Positions 18,901-26,800 are shown, counted from the stretch's first letter. The stretch: 64,000 nucleotides of DNA from Verrucomicrobiota bacterium (GCA_019136135.1 JAGVUR010000125.1:35347-99346), one strand, 5' to 3'. Notes: generated by a model from the sequence alone, not told the origin. Translations and numbers: made by a program.

Positions 18901-20178
18901 ATCCTTGCTCAAGATCCACATGCTGTTGCCCTTCCAATCATAGACCATGAAATCGCCGTCCTTGACCTGAGTCGAAAGAACCGAGGTGTTCGGCTTGCGG
19001 ACAATGGCGAAAATCATCGTGCTGTCCAGTTCAGGGAAACCGTCATCAGCAACGCCGTCTTCATCGGTGTCATACCCGTCATTGTAATAGGCAGTTTGTT
19101 CTGGGATTGCCACGTTCTGGGCAGTGACCCACAAGGCATGCCCCCTGCGGAAAATCGTCACGTTGGGCGCAGTAACCGAAACCGTCTGTGGATACGTGTC
19201 GTCGGTAGTCGTGTACATGTTCGCGCACTTCACATTGGAGTCCGCAGCCATCAGGCGATACTCGAACATCGCTGTCAATTCCGTTTCCAAATCCGTACGT
19301 TCGGCATCCGGAGTAGCAGGATCCAAAATCTTCTCATGGATCTTTGCCGCACGATTGAAGTTCGGCAACTTGCCAAAGTCTTCAATGGATACGCCGCCGT
19401 CGTCAAAGCGATAGTTGGCAACCAAATTAGCGGCGCCAGGCATGATATGACGGAAACGATACGCCTTGATTACTTTGAAATCACGGGCAGCAGACCAGAA
19501 ACGGAACTCGTCCAAAAATCCTTGCTCAAACCCGTCGGCCAAAAGCGCCGTCTGGCCAAGAGCCAAATCAGGCAATATGTCAGTCGTCAAGCTGTCGACT
19601 TCATCGCCGTCCAACAACAAGGACAACTTGCCCTCTCCTGGTATGACTACTACTCCTCCTCCATCTACCACTTCTTCGGTACGCTCCCAAACCAAGGCAA
19701 CGTGAACCCACTTCACAGATTCCGGCGATGTCGTGAACTCAGTCAATGCGTTCGCACTCAATTCCTCACCAAATGCTTCAACCGTAATCACGTTTGCCGC
19801 AATCTTCACAGACCAATTCGCTACGCCATCGGAAAATTGGAAGAAGGTGCCGTTGCAGGTGCCCGTTGAATCAACAACAGGCGAATACAAAAACTCCATC
19901 GTAAACGAATCTGCAAAACTGAAACGCTCAGCCCGAGGCAAGCTTATGCCGCCACTGTTCCTCAATTGCCCAAGAACCAACGCGCGAGCGTGAGACACGG
20001 CACTCGACATCGGATCATACATGTTCGTGCCATCATTAAGCTCGTCCACATTGAGAATCAAATCGTCATCCCAATCAGAAGGATCCCATTTTTGCTGACC
20101 GTGCAATAAAACACTTGATGCCAATAGAACAGACATCAACGACAGAATCAGCCAATTGCGCTTTGACTTTGACTTCAT
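3943..20178 (-). CDS. Giant secreted multi-LamG / thrombospondin type 3-repeat surface protein (5,411 aa)
   Basis: No enzymatic domain is visible; it looks like a calcium-binding adhesin or cell-surface scaffold. The start is ATG at 20178, preceded by GGAG six bases upstream and followed by a signal peptide (MKSKSKRNWLILSLMSVLLA). Eight LamG/concanavalin-like modules (openings such as TMEFLY, WTIEAWFQ, WTLEAWV, WTVETWFQ) each end in a YRFDDGG-like motif, near residues 259, 858, 1566, 2003, 2448, 3049, 3506 and 4311. Between them lie acidic DTDGDGLPDxWE and DGDGLxNxxEY repeats of the bacterial thrombospondin type 3 kind. Ig-like segments (WYQNGQ, WYRNGE) and a pre-peptidase C-terminal-like domain (about 4805-4920, DVDWFWFVVP) follow. 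The end has an ATFGFD/TLSW region and two GWN...GYW(V/I)Y repeats (about 5256-5411), shared with the next giant. An upstream TTG start at 20244 has no ribosome binding site. Substrate or partner is unknown. Confidence 0.93.
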   Translation of the reverse strand: MKSKSKRNWLILSLMSVLLASSVLLHGQQKWDPSDWDDDLILNVDELNDGTNMYDPMSSAVSHARALVLGQLRNSGGISLPRAERFSFADSFTMEFLYSPVVDSTGTCNGTFFQFSDGVANWSVKIAANVITVEAFGEELSANALTEFTTSPESVKWVHVALVWERTEEVVDGGGVVVIPGEGKLSLLLDGDEVDSLTTDILPDLALGQTALLADGFEQGFLDEFRFWSAARDFKVIKAYRFRHIMPGAANLVANYRFDDGGVSIEDFGKLPNFNRAAKIHEKILDPATPDAERTDLETELTAMFEYRLMAADSNVKCANMYTTTDDTYPQTVSVTAPNVTIFRRGHALWVTAQNVAIPEQTAYYNDGYDTDEDGVADDGFPELDSTMIFAIVRKPNTSVLSTQVKDGDFMVYDWKGNSMWILSKDPAVAPASRNSVDNNELTLTKKALANRVSNPESNFTTGQDEDSDGVADDTAIAYPMKEAVEEDYVDTDGDMLPDDWEMAYFGDLETAGFGDVYGFTDTDGDGLNDYYEWLAGTDPTKPITGLPGQGTLTDAEFDSDGDGLSNLDEQKLGSPDGSTLGTNPSLVDTDDDGISDYVEIYGDLSVPGDEPKSGPLDPLGPSVWRALRAGGTANDVLVIPEFDRILGHDDADAPALTKSWTIEAWFQLAKVQDGGDISRTGSLIRRVALDSEGNESYYFDMGLIDGKPYVRTTMQGSWEYAIGLTTNIGEVIANDGIKAMDNIWLHYAATWNPVTKALNLYINGTFAGSLYSQGAPIIDGGSANPDFVTEILGQRDGSYLTGYIDEVRVWCDTPDGRKGTRLPKQIREWMSKALPLNTGFAATTDFANLPAALYRFDDGGTYAQDFSYPVVVEIINKWRHSLQTVDGEKADLSARMLSTWNAFVDSTGIDDTFGFFWSDTNVGERAINMSGSGTAEFDPIPDGWQQLYWGPTAGGAYDLDQDFFFNASRLFNPDHNPYDVPQQFPYEDSDFLDPLTGGTIWNGERHSTNRWQDAFVYITDIFIDDISAIESVDLTYLVGGFAEASGGVTGWNAIQVYVNAERVPYGNSHTLPGGTLDHHPHPHYTDSSTSNAIQGTFSIGSRFKNGRNRITIWANHSNYNLTCTNSHPFGHYYTFAARVRINGRTPDNYTGHVKWFYVQNIPSSNGVVPTILYLEQEDAAHAHAVEEDGTLKRYFWFEKYYALAPWAYDQDPDGDGLTNWVEYLANTNPLNPDVDGDGMLDGEHDYDLDGLNNTLEQALNTFINVKDTDDDGVDDYTEFINGSDPLDSLDVYNRSNLSLRADGTYVLNVPEVGDREVNEELRNWTLEAWVKPTSATGRPFTIVNPGTEDELIVIDENADGKRQVIMARTVGRYNGIDATNYEMGLTAEGLPYAGFSVVKDNPNGDGTKIVANIHATMTATAGHVPWEDGVWHHLAAVFTAPNEVGEGGSIIIYVDGKQAYARHNIADKPATTMRGIGGITIAGPLPQEGEVMGNPDAPIGGAFVGLIDNVAIWNVPRTARQVAQTCLSGLASVLSTGTFTFNCLKVATPYVRSDATLMHAFLFDDGGKTIENYAWKRDWYNGFAHAISAPLGKFTVYELQVETDENGDVVYMVDDQGNFVYDANNEKVVSMVPFDPDYNILVKDDTRTDVDNLDTDGDGLPDNWEIKYFGSLAWGAEDDPDGDGLNNLYEYLAGKDPTKPETITGKPDGEEDPDGDGLTNLVEQFWGTHPKKRDSDDDGINDYDEIHGFFDITAFMTHPNYSMAHIDLNVLDTEIDGGHYKITPQRSLKMSVLNEAMGNNWMGIKLPMNDRFQNIPSTATFEMWVYVDSASLEEGSSVRLMSAMAASTITALGLGYDVKDGGAYLYGCFDAVDTINGVNGKYGTKEIKVGGKDVPNSKLTSDAWTHVAVTWDTTLGRLAVIIDGVVELAMTKNHRPYIKSNTTIEVYLGGDGMDNAKSLKSGLIDEVRVWGSTKTAGELRAANGSTIMNIFYPDILAYYRFDDAGLNIEDFTVPYPARIAEAYELKAKDYKVTDRKSESNIGVDANGKQVAIDWYEIDEADGTSDWVVCTGAKILRGLDDGDGDGLPDWWEAFYNRYDKSDAYSMTANGDDDNFDGIDGDYNQNVAGGANTGGDDGLSNLYEYYCRTSPYSRDSDGNGVLDGNEDFDGDGLSNREEMRYGSDPRLVDTDDDEFTDKEEIDSNTSPSHPCSNVKLDKRASLDIAAYVATAGDEYGVELYDAPRFSMGNDEWTVETWFQMGTDMDGDIFVFESDISDCYGLSIEEGYPVGKIYKQNVAEPTVKVGGKAAPDAVQIPQLEQGKWYHLALVWTPTKHSFQLYLDGISMIAVQTQAEADIGAGKAYLAKNLSDGFIDEFRVWKEARSKKELNRWLYDIIPTHNTIDKEFCNANQLASQLVPSSYSCSQVPAWNVTNVYEYADLLVTYYRFDDGGTRAEDFAKMGREYSIDILGAFTSDEYAPVIGIDDEDNDQIPEWWVELHGLDNWRKMSNFRSSYGRNSVIASAGDYFQVVANNTDMPTMGNYNTTYNGWETTGWNVGSLTRIYTANPTTYDGPTICAQAGHIARDFTIFGSLGNAAYRTANYDYESSKSIATYPSGMYVQLWKYIVLDRKPMEAPFTLNLWNGTVLSMQVNGRAVAITGAGEVDIAEYLEKGRNQIFLYLQDTGGATSTLSATPPGYYIVSTSSATTISRWAVQTVSVPRATMKADFALNVDGKEVIVNGDEYKFDPRAVWHGRTGTLASYLNQPDMAAKEVGYQGYGLDNDPDGDGLSNLVEYLVNTNPFDKDSNNNGISDADEDFDGDGVKNIDEDLIGTDPTMVDTDDDGRMDNEEISLGYDPADGNSPGTNGAVRFMGNAGEYLLFPNLGRFALSTYTLEFWIRPELVGAEQTILERAVGQIGTGASAKKLVNYGVRLDAQGKVAMYYTDNRGDEFALASKEPIPASEWTHVAISFDGVKRNITLYIDGVLNRQSHGRVSQLTEGPGFTSVKAGEGFNGYLDDLRFWNVVRTGNEIYAGRENALTGYEENLVAYYRFDDFYNKGGVIIGETAQDSASAYYGDWKTGWRNAARFIRTSAGTYPSFNDDDSEDPPIIADDTLDTDGDGMPDEWEKLYGLDPEDPTDAWNDDDGDGLVNLYEYLSNTNPTLMMTNSIDMDGDLDYDMDGLTNLAEQFAGSLPNDPDTDDDGYSDGFEAGTDPFYVDGVPVHGLYDYGVSPVSSTSQPEQGPNHASLEDNDPATPLPEKAERLKKIAKVFRMDGTNRVKVKDNALHSGNVLTIQFWFRVNKANTLKNDIDKTPSGVWRTGPVGKFEPVTFMRRTNAGVNQVDNYKFTFDGEAIRFFISRKDGGTFLVPAVYAPKFGFQTGEESLYLITAVIDADPEGESQSYRIIGMKCTLDKLTGDISYDTNNTQTASSNRSAILSKGTNAYEKGEFIIGNLEGENWPERLIIDVDTVSFWSEAKEASAITTMITSKFDMSSEFGRNLVSQFIFDDGGKTAEDIKQPQDWWNDWQHAGVLSHTLQPGEDKSQPDTIKPETIQYEPGLTVGRGMIFDSSFFLFNNDTDGDGLPDDWEIYFFGTLDMGPDEDFDGDGLTNKQEYELSAIFRDPSLGNDPDYDVPYAWMDPTSKDSDGDGLPDGWENTYRGACNPLNYGDSEIDFDGDGLKNREEYFYGTNPENEDTDGDGLPDGWEVTYTRYESIVDRIVSTTEPTLDPLNPTGDYGRDGDPDNDGRTNEEEFLAGSNPLQPDVATADTDNDGLLNGDEQRPGINTDPYLTDTDDDEFDDFLELNSGTKGFDSLSKPSRAGAPNFIYKGNLVGQIDAEHGTMTVPNADDPNRVGFSTWTVEARFRVMEIDCGDTTTEKWTDEDYDVYLVRRSFTATMYQANEMAEDAQAWNYAIGYRVKASDANQVTKKLYPFISFRSKSGKERFIRSDVGVDIEINTTDIKVPGSEALYRRGLTKWHFLTGVYDSINHRLYMYLDGEEHETKTYTNIVKVEDQCPIDATKVGSGFNTYLKLGENFGNSTKMTEEQRKADPSYLLIDEVRVWGVKPNKVAIHSSALGYMTTFYRNSTEIADGHKRPVTPTWGIYDTCLDDRFNTTHDGGGLVGTNTHNFRVDEHVSDSEWTTKPGTQGIWAVVSYHDQNANGRWDEGEDVWRDRTVAEAINEDALLEDFDITLYEVEDEDQIMVNVYNPGIDLRLSYGSNGWIAGEPYTRTVQTVAANGTITTTNVNITAEQSAIGRTMEVFYVDKNGNGLLDREDNFWLEFNTDAVDNWYKPAVTGWAERQGLALYLRFDDGGGSIEDYARRSDWRSSPAWKHAIRPTGVFGIFPPNAYTAIGGKEYGFYAYVTEPLSDTDDFRWVTNAFVAPKTPGVVIETLSNAEDVNQDGSPDVAYIPAIGNSVDDYDVLTAVIKVPASDPEGGEITYRYFWLYKNGYTKDQLFYEDGKLKTTETDDEELPDGLLITSGKELDLYNYRSLIKNGDVVTLAALATSETGMGSEIVLIDVEIKAKDNMIPAPVTFDRYNSETASPGSPITVTLKVNDTRAGTVHIRWYRNLGLMSWESKPVAAGKAGRTVNFTVNGMNVVLGDVWGYKAYFMPTGTETKSRTTPPETREDNDWEFIQVGVGYDEEVAIRKNRPPTMPTSVIITPKEVDINSMLIATASGSTDPDPGDRFAYMYQWYQNGQIVLGETFPYFPAILEATTITDLEGVTTNLPITRLDEGDVINVKVWAVDLHGNASNVLISDPVIISEDFAEVNEAQTAGTVQAYEPNGNVETATRLLPKTNWVNVSDPNVQEHYFFDRSDVDWFWFVVPQTLSDNPSIVKIETNNGDIMFYPTHLYADDAALNDTYMELYSANNLRRAIAVNEDTRLADGRGTRFARLKVELEPGLYYVKVSRSGIQFNVQYPYYMHLGIEEKGGAQGPLWMEDAAALLLPAAPTASQNLECIVDPKAAISSTGGYAQYYYVWYRNGEVVPFGEPAQVSAWSTARYTISNAKNYSSNKPHIVESQYTQAGEIWWCVVYARDENGFTEGIMSNSVTISGAQWQMKMQVTKTYRDAALGAVTGDDQAITIGLDDDATFGFDPSFDSAAATRYLPGTNTPDDTPLPLGMTYSIGMNNTYTKLNRDFRPYGRSSTWYIKVEMGLREGNSSVDSFTLSWDNVVAPTDSVGGLQMTRMIELTDKTWEPMSETTINMTQQRSITLTADELNACQQDEYGQYFVVYRITLGAADEAQSIILKPGWNMISFAVTPLNNNVADVFADGNIRLVRGDVWRYEDGQYLASANVLAGNGYWVYASVKSTTVITVFGNRPQDVWQMREGWNLTGPIYNVEDFKTQYEDYTIFIDPTLIKRTTSDAQGNINYIDTITNAGKYPMEVGKAYWIYSEKGVALPVYPTDK

Positions 20179-20293
20179 TCTTTTCTCCAAATTCTGGTTC
20201 GCGTAACTCATTCTAATTATCTTTATTGTTTGTTTTTTATGCAAAATTAACTATCGCCATAAGGCAAATAGACATATAATGCCATAACATTAC

Positions 20294-20310
20294 AAGCATT
20301 TTTCATGCCA
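20294..20310 (-). promoter_or_regulatory. Candidate sigma54 (-24/-12) promoter for the LamG giant
   Basis: On the minus strand the sequence is TGGCATGAAAAATGCTT. It has GG and GC exactly ten bases apart and matches the sigma54 consensus TGGCACG-N4-TTGCW at all but two positions. The start point would be near 20284, leaving a leader of about 105 bases before the ATG at 20178. A similar site lies in front of the second giant gene. No rpoN or enhancer-binding regulator is in this window. Confidence 0.55.
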
Positions 20311-20349
20311 GTAGTAATGCCACTTTATACCCCATTCTACAGGGAAAAT

Positions 20350-20790
20350 TACATAAACATAACACTTTTTCTCGAAAATACGACAATAAAACTAGGTTCA
20401 ATCGCTTTTTTTTCAAGTTTTTTTTGCACAACAGCCAAAATGATTCTTCGCAACAATGGGAAAGTGATGTGACTGTGACTGTGACGAATGAGACCTATGG
20501 GACTAGGACATGGGTCACATTTGCCTCATTCGTCCCATATGTCCCAGTCCCAAAACCTCCATTGCCGGACCCGAGAGGCATGTCACATACATTTAGAGTA
20601 TGGAACTGTGAAAATTTCGTCTTGGTTTCGGGGTGGCTATTCGTGGATTAGCCCAACGCGGCGTGACATACCACCCGGGGTGCCAGTCACATGAATTATG
20701 AATGCTGAATGCTGAATTATGAATGATTTGTCCGACTTGTCCGACTTGTCCGACCCATCCGACCCCGTCCTGTCCATTATAAAGAAATTA
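20350..20790. repeat. Spacer with composite dispersed repeats between the two giant genes
   Basis: No gene is supported here. The part near 20400 is A/T-rich. From about 20480 there are GTGACTGTGACTGTGAC and CTCATTCGTCCCATATGTCCC-like words, with partial inverted symmetry. A block at 20540-20617 (GTCCCAGTCCC, then GGCATGTCACAT...) has a diverged copy at 55979-56063. A block at 20670-20736 is repeated at 42194-42260; the last 47 bases (20690-20736) are identical in both. It runs into four or five degenerate copies of a 9-bp unit (TGTCCGACT/CATCCGACC) up to about 20775. Small ORFs across this region are repeat translations. Confidence 0.8.
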
Positions 20791-20820
20791 CCCCGCCTGC
20801 CGAATGAATGGCAAGCGGGG
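20791..20820 (-). terminator. Rho-independent terminator of the C10-peptidase giant gene
   Basis: The arms CCCCGC-CT-GCC (20791-20801) and GGC-AA-GCGGGG (20810-20820) form an 11-position stem with one two-base internal mismatch and an 8-base loop. On the minus strand it is followed by TAATTTCTTT, which is T-rich. It lies 35 bases after the stop codon of the second giant gene. Confidence 0.75.
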
Positions 20821-20855
20821 CAATGGTGTTTTAGACTGCTCTATGTTTCAGAGCG

Positions 20856-23800
20856 TTAGTTTGTCGGCCAGATGGTTGTATCCCTGTCGCTGTAGATCCA
20901 ATACCCCTTACCGATCATGACATCTGCGTCCTTGACGACCTTGAGATATCCATTGGCTTCCCAATACCAGACGGTTTCGATACCGTTACCGGTAGGATCG
21001 GTGTAATTGGCGTTTTGCATATAAAGCGGCGTAACCAGGTTCCAACCAGCCTTGATGGCGATGCCAGTCTCGGTTGAGTATGCAGCGGCATTGACTCCGA
21101 TTTCAAGAATATTGTTGCTGCCCATTTGGTCTGCTTCCACGAATACCCAGACTCCCATTCCTGCCTTGAACTCATTGATCATGTAGGTGTAGGACTGCGT
21201 ATTGCTGTTGAAGGCCATCAGGTCGAAGTTCTTGAACTTGGCATTGCTCGCTTCATCGAAATCAAACGGAGCTCCGATCAAGTTCCATCCAGGATAGAGC
21301 CTGTAGGTCCAATCGAATACTTCGGGATCTGGCGGAACCGTTCCATCGTCAGCCTTGCTGAGGACAACCTTGAAGGTGGTCTTGAGACCAGGCTCATTGA
21401 CACCGCCGTCGAACGTGATTCTCTTGGTCTTGATCGTACGCATGTTAATTTCGGAGTTGTCCGCCTTGACCAGCGTGAAGGTGAAGTAGTCCGGCATTGA
21501 GTATTCGCCAGTTACATCGTTAAGGTTGATGTTCCAATCCAAGGTCAGCTTCTGGCCTGCGGGCACGAAGACCTCGACATTCCAGATATCCTTATCAGCC
21601 TTGGCTCGGATATCGGTCTTGAGCGCCTCTTCGCGTCCAGGCGCTGTGAAGGCGATCTCGTAGTTCGCGGGCATTCCAGGAACGCCCGGCCATGCCATCC
21701 ACATCTTGTCCAGACCTTCGTCGTAACCGATGGTCGCGCCGTCAGCCATGCCCAATTCAAGTTCTTCCGCCGCACCGCGTGTGCCGTACGAGCGGGTGAA
21801 GCCAAACTTGAATTCTGGGATGTCAGCCACATCGCCTTCCTGGGCAATGTTCAAGATGAGAGGTTCGCAGGTGGCGATGATGTTGCCACGTTCTGTTGCA
21901 TACGGGGCACCATTGACGCCAATGTTGAACTTGTCCAGCGAGAACATCGCCTGGGATCCCGTCAACTTGTCGGCGACCTTCAATGGGATCGTGGCAAAGA
22001 TAAACTCGCCCTTGGTACCCATCGTCGTCTTCAGTCCAGTGCCGCCGAGTTCCTCGATTCCGTTTTCGGCAAGCGCTCCTTTCTGAATCAGGTTGAACTC
22101 TGGATTGATGTAATCCGCCGGAGCGAACACGCCATCGATTCCGAAGAGCGCATTGTCAAAGTTCACGTTGGCAAGGATCGTGCCGATCGCATACTGAGTG
22201 GTATCCGCAAGTGCCTTGATGGTGACATTGATCACATCGCCCGGGGCGACTTCCGCCTTGTCAGCTTCGATGGTGAATGCCACGTTGATGACTTCAGGCG
22301 CGTCGCCGCGTGTCTTGCCGCCACGAGTTGCATCGTTGGGCAGGTAGTTGAGGAAGATGATCAGGTCGTTGTAGTCAATGACTCCGTCAGGAGCGCCGAT
22401 CGGGCTCAAGTCGGAAGCCGCTGCATACGCATCCCATTCTTCATCGCCTGCAGTGATTCCAGAATCATAGTAGTTCATGAGGAGGATGAGGTCGCTGAGC
22501 GTCACCTCACCGTCGTTGTTCACGTCACCCGCAATCATCGGCTTGTAGAGGACATTGACGACGACCGGGATTGGAGCCTGGAACAGGCTGACAGCGTTTT
22601 CAAGCGCACCGCCGGCTGTGATGCGTGAGGCACCCAGTTCGATGGTCTTGTCTTCTGCGATGGTGTCCGCATAGGTGGTCACCAGGATTTCAGCGCTGTT
22701 CTCACCATCCGCGATCGTGATCGTCTTGTTGATGAGATACTCGGTATCAGCTATTGCGGTTCCGCCCAAGACCAGTTTGATCTTGGCGTCGCCACTGGCC
22801 GTGACACCATCCGCCAAGGAGACTCGGAGGATGAAGGTATCCCCTGCGGTCACCTCGGTCAACGGTGCCCTGTCGGCGTCGTTGGTCAACGCTTCAAAGG
22901 TGAGCGCCCAGTCGCTTTCCAGAATCTCAATCGTTGCAGTATTGAGTGCAGCCGCAATCTCAACATCGGCATGTCCAGTGACTGCAGTGATATCGAACAC
23001 GTTGGTGGTATCGCCAAACAGCTCGTCGTTGTTCGCCGCAGTGAACGTCTGGCTCCAGGTGGTCTCGCCAGCCAGGATCGTAATCGGATCCAAGGTGCCG
23101 ACGGTAACCTCGATGTCAGAATCAAGCGCGTAGCTCAAAGTCAACGTCAGCTCGTAGTCCGCGCCCTCGCCTTCCGTAACCGTTGCCGGCGCGATCGCGA
23201 TCGACAACTGGGACTTGGCAAACGCAACCGGAACCACAACCGTGTTGTAAACCACAGCCGCGCTGTCACCAGGAACGATTCCATACGGATCGAGCAACAA
23301 GCCCGCGCCATCGGCATAGCCAGCAAGCTCAATTTCGCCATCGGCGGTCTCCGCCAATGCCTTGAAAGTCAAGCTCGCATACTTGACAGGCTCTGCTGAA
23401 GCCGCCGCCGAGGCGACGCTGCCGCCAATGCGCAAGCCGATAATGTTGTCATCCGCGTCATATACCCATTCCGCCACGCAACCCAAGGAGTTGAACGGCG
23501 CGACGAACAGGGACTTGGCGTCTGGCAACGCATTGCCCTTTTCGTCAAACACGGGGTTGCCGTCTCCGTCAACAGCCTGCTCGGCCCGCAGCTCGTACAA
23601 AGTATCATCGAACTTGACCAGGATGTCGCCGCCGCGGAATGCAGTTTCGGCCTCCACCATCACGTCAACCGTGAATTCCTGGTAGATGGTCAATCCAGCG
23701 TCAGGCGTGACAACTGGCGTGAAGGTCAACAGGACATCGGAGTAAACCAAAACCTTGCATACGTTGGTAGCAACGTTGTACAAGCCATTGGTCACATCGA

Positions 23801-26800
23801 CAACCTTCTGTGCCAACAACTGCAACGAAACCGTCGTCGCGTCGGCAGCGCCCAAATCGGGTTGGACTGTCACGACATACTTCGTCGCCTGCAAGGCATC
23901 GATCTCGATGTCAACGATCGTTCCGTTTTGGACCATGAAGTGCTCGGGTCTCGGATTGGCCATCAGAGCGTCGCTCATGGTCAACGTGAACTCAATGTCG
24001 CCATCGGCAACAGGCTGGGATTCGACTGCCGTGATCACACCCACAAGACGATTGTCGCCAATCGGCAACGGGGACTTGACGATCAACTCGACCTCAGACG
24101 CAATCGCCTGAACCGTCCCGTTGTAGTCAACGCCCCAAATCTTGACCGTGTGCTTTCCAACACCGAACGGTCCGACTTCCAGGGTGTCCTGCGCGTCAAC
24201 CAGCTCTTCTGCACCATCGTCAACCTGCCATTGCAACTGTGCCAAACCATTCATCACGATAGGAATGGTGAAGTTGGTGGTAACGGTCGGTTCGGTGGGC
24301 AGTCCTGTCGCGTCAATCGTCGCTTCTGCGATAGTGAATGTCGCGGTGGTCGGATTTGCATCCCAGACTCCATTTTGCCTGCCGACTGCCTGAACCGTGT
24401 AGGTTCCGAGTGGCAACGGGGTATCAATCGTAATCTTGTCTGCGATGTCGTGCTCAACATCGTCACCACCGAGGATGACATTGTTGTCTTCGTCCACAAT
24501 GGTGAACTTGTAGAGATCGATGCTGTTCAATCCACTGGCGTCTTCAACGGTGATGTCCACCAGCGTTCCGTATGCCACTGGGTTGCCCTGGCCGTTGATT
24601 GCCGCCGATGTGAGGACGATGCCCGTAGCCTTGACTGTCCACTCGCAGCTGTCCGTCGAGGTTTCCATTCCGTCTCCGTAGACGCCCTTGACTTCCAACT
24701 TGTAGGTGTAGCCTGCTGTGAAGTTAAGGCTCAAGATTGCGCCGGCGGGTTTCGCCACACCGAACGCGGTCACGATATCGAAATCAACCATGTCGGAAGA
24801 CTTGCGGCTCAACTGCCACTTGTAGGCCTCCGCCAGATGGCAGAAGATCTCGAAGTCATGTGAAAGCACGGTTACGTTGGGATCCAACGGGTTGTTGATC
24901 TTCACGTAGGGCACGCCTGTTGACCATGTGTAAACGGTCGCATTCTCTTCAGCCTGCTCGCTTACCACGCCTTCCGTGCGCTTGCCGCAAACCTTCAGCG
25001 TGTGCGTGCCAGCCGCCAGGTCAGTCAGGATGATCTTGGACGCAACGCCAATCCAACCAGACCAGGCACCGCCATCCAGGCTGTACTTGTATTCGGTAAT
25101 CTTGTAGCCACCAATGGTGATCTCAAAGTCGTCGAGATACGTCGAGCCGCCATTGGCAGGCAAATCGGCACTCGAGATCGTCGCAACGGGGACTGCGGTG
25201 TCGACCAATACGCCCTTGGAGGACTTGATCGCGGACCAGTTGCCCGCCGCATCCATCGCCTTGACTTCGAAGACGTAGGTATTGCCATTTTCCAATGCCA
25301 AACCAGTTACTTCGACCTGGTTTTCAGCGGTGTCAACCCAGTCCTTGACGACTTCGATGACGATCCTGCTCTCGGTCTTCTTCACGAAGCTGGTGTCGCT
25401 CTTGCCACCGAATGCGACAATGCGATTGCCGCAAACGGCAAGTTGATGCCCTTGACGTCCAGCGACGGTGACCATCTCGCTGCCCAAGACCCATTCGTTG
25501 CCGTCGCGGACGGCCAATTCGGTCTGGACAAGCTCGTTTTCTTCAGTCAGCTGATTGTCTTTGTAGATGCCACCGGTAACGATCACGCGTTCGAATTCCG
25601 GCAACCATGCCGCCGCCAGATTTGTGCGTGCGTATGAAAGCGGTGCCAGGTTCTGGATGTCGCCAGAAGCCTTCATCACTTCAACGGAAGCCAGAGGATC
25701 GTGGTTGGAGTCTTCGCCGCCGATGAACCAGATGTCGTCAGTGGTATTGTCAGCGGAGGGAACTACAACCATCGCGAAGGATTGACGTCCCTGGTTCAAG
25801 TTGCGGATCACGCGCTGCGCATTGGCAATATTGTAGATTTCAACCTGGCTGCTGGCATTGCCCCTTGAATCGGCGCCGCCGGCGACCACGACCACATTGC
25901 CATTGTTCTGGCGCTGTACCGTAGCCTGGAAGTTGATACGGGCGACCGACAGGTCGGCAACCTTCACAATTCCGCCAGTGGAGACCGTATATTCGTAGAT
26001 TTCAGACATCATTCCGTCGTTGGCATCGGTACCGCCGATGATCCAGACCTTGTCATCCGAAACCTTGACCGCCTTGGCATTGTAGCATGCCTCGGGCAGG
26101 TGGCCGACGAGCCTCCAGCTGGTGCCGTCAAATGCCTCGATGCTGGACAAGGCACCGTTGTTCGTGCCGCCGAAGGCCATCAGCTTGCCGTTGCCAAGGT
26201 TGACAAACGCGAAGTCGCTGCGAGCTTCCTTCAGGGATTGTGCCGCCTTGGTCCAGCTGCGGGTGGCGCTGTCGTACACGTCAACGCTTGACAATGACTT
26301 ACCTTCGCCACCGTCAAAGCCGCCAATCGCGTATGCCTTGCCATTCATGACCACGCTGGCAAAGTCTTCGCGACTGCTGGACAAGCCGTTGCTGTCATCG
26401 GACCAAACAGCCGTGTCGACACCTAGGACAATCCTGTACTTGTAGCCGGTAACCCCGATGTCATCGTCAGCAACCCACTTCGCATTCAGCTGGTCATTCT
26501 TGTCCGTGACCTGGATTTCATTCCAGTTTTCATCGGTGTTCTCGACGTTTCCGACCACAGGAGCAGTGACATCCGTCAAGACATCCACAACCGTGAAGCC
26601 ATCGGAAGTCGCCTGCGCCAATGCCACGTCGTTTTCGTCAAATGCCGTAACGGTAGCCGTATAGGTCACGCCCAGGATCAGGTCGTCCACTGTAAAGAAG
26701 CCAATGGTACCATTGACAATCTTAGCTTCAGCCGTGGGAACCAGGTCATCGCGCGTGTACTTGAGTGTGTAGTAGCTCGCCGGTGGGAATCCATTCTGCG

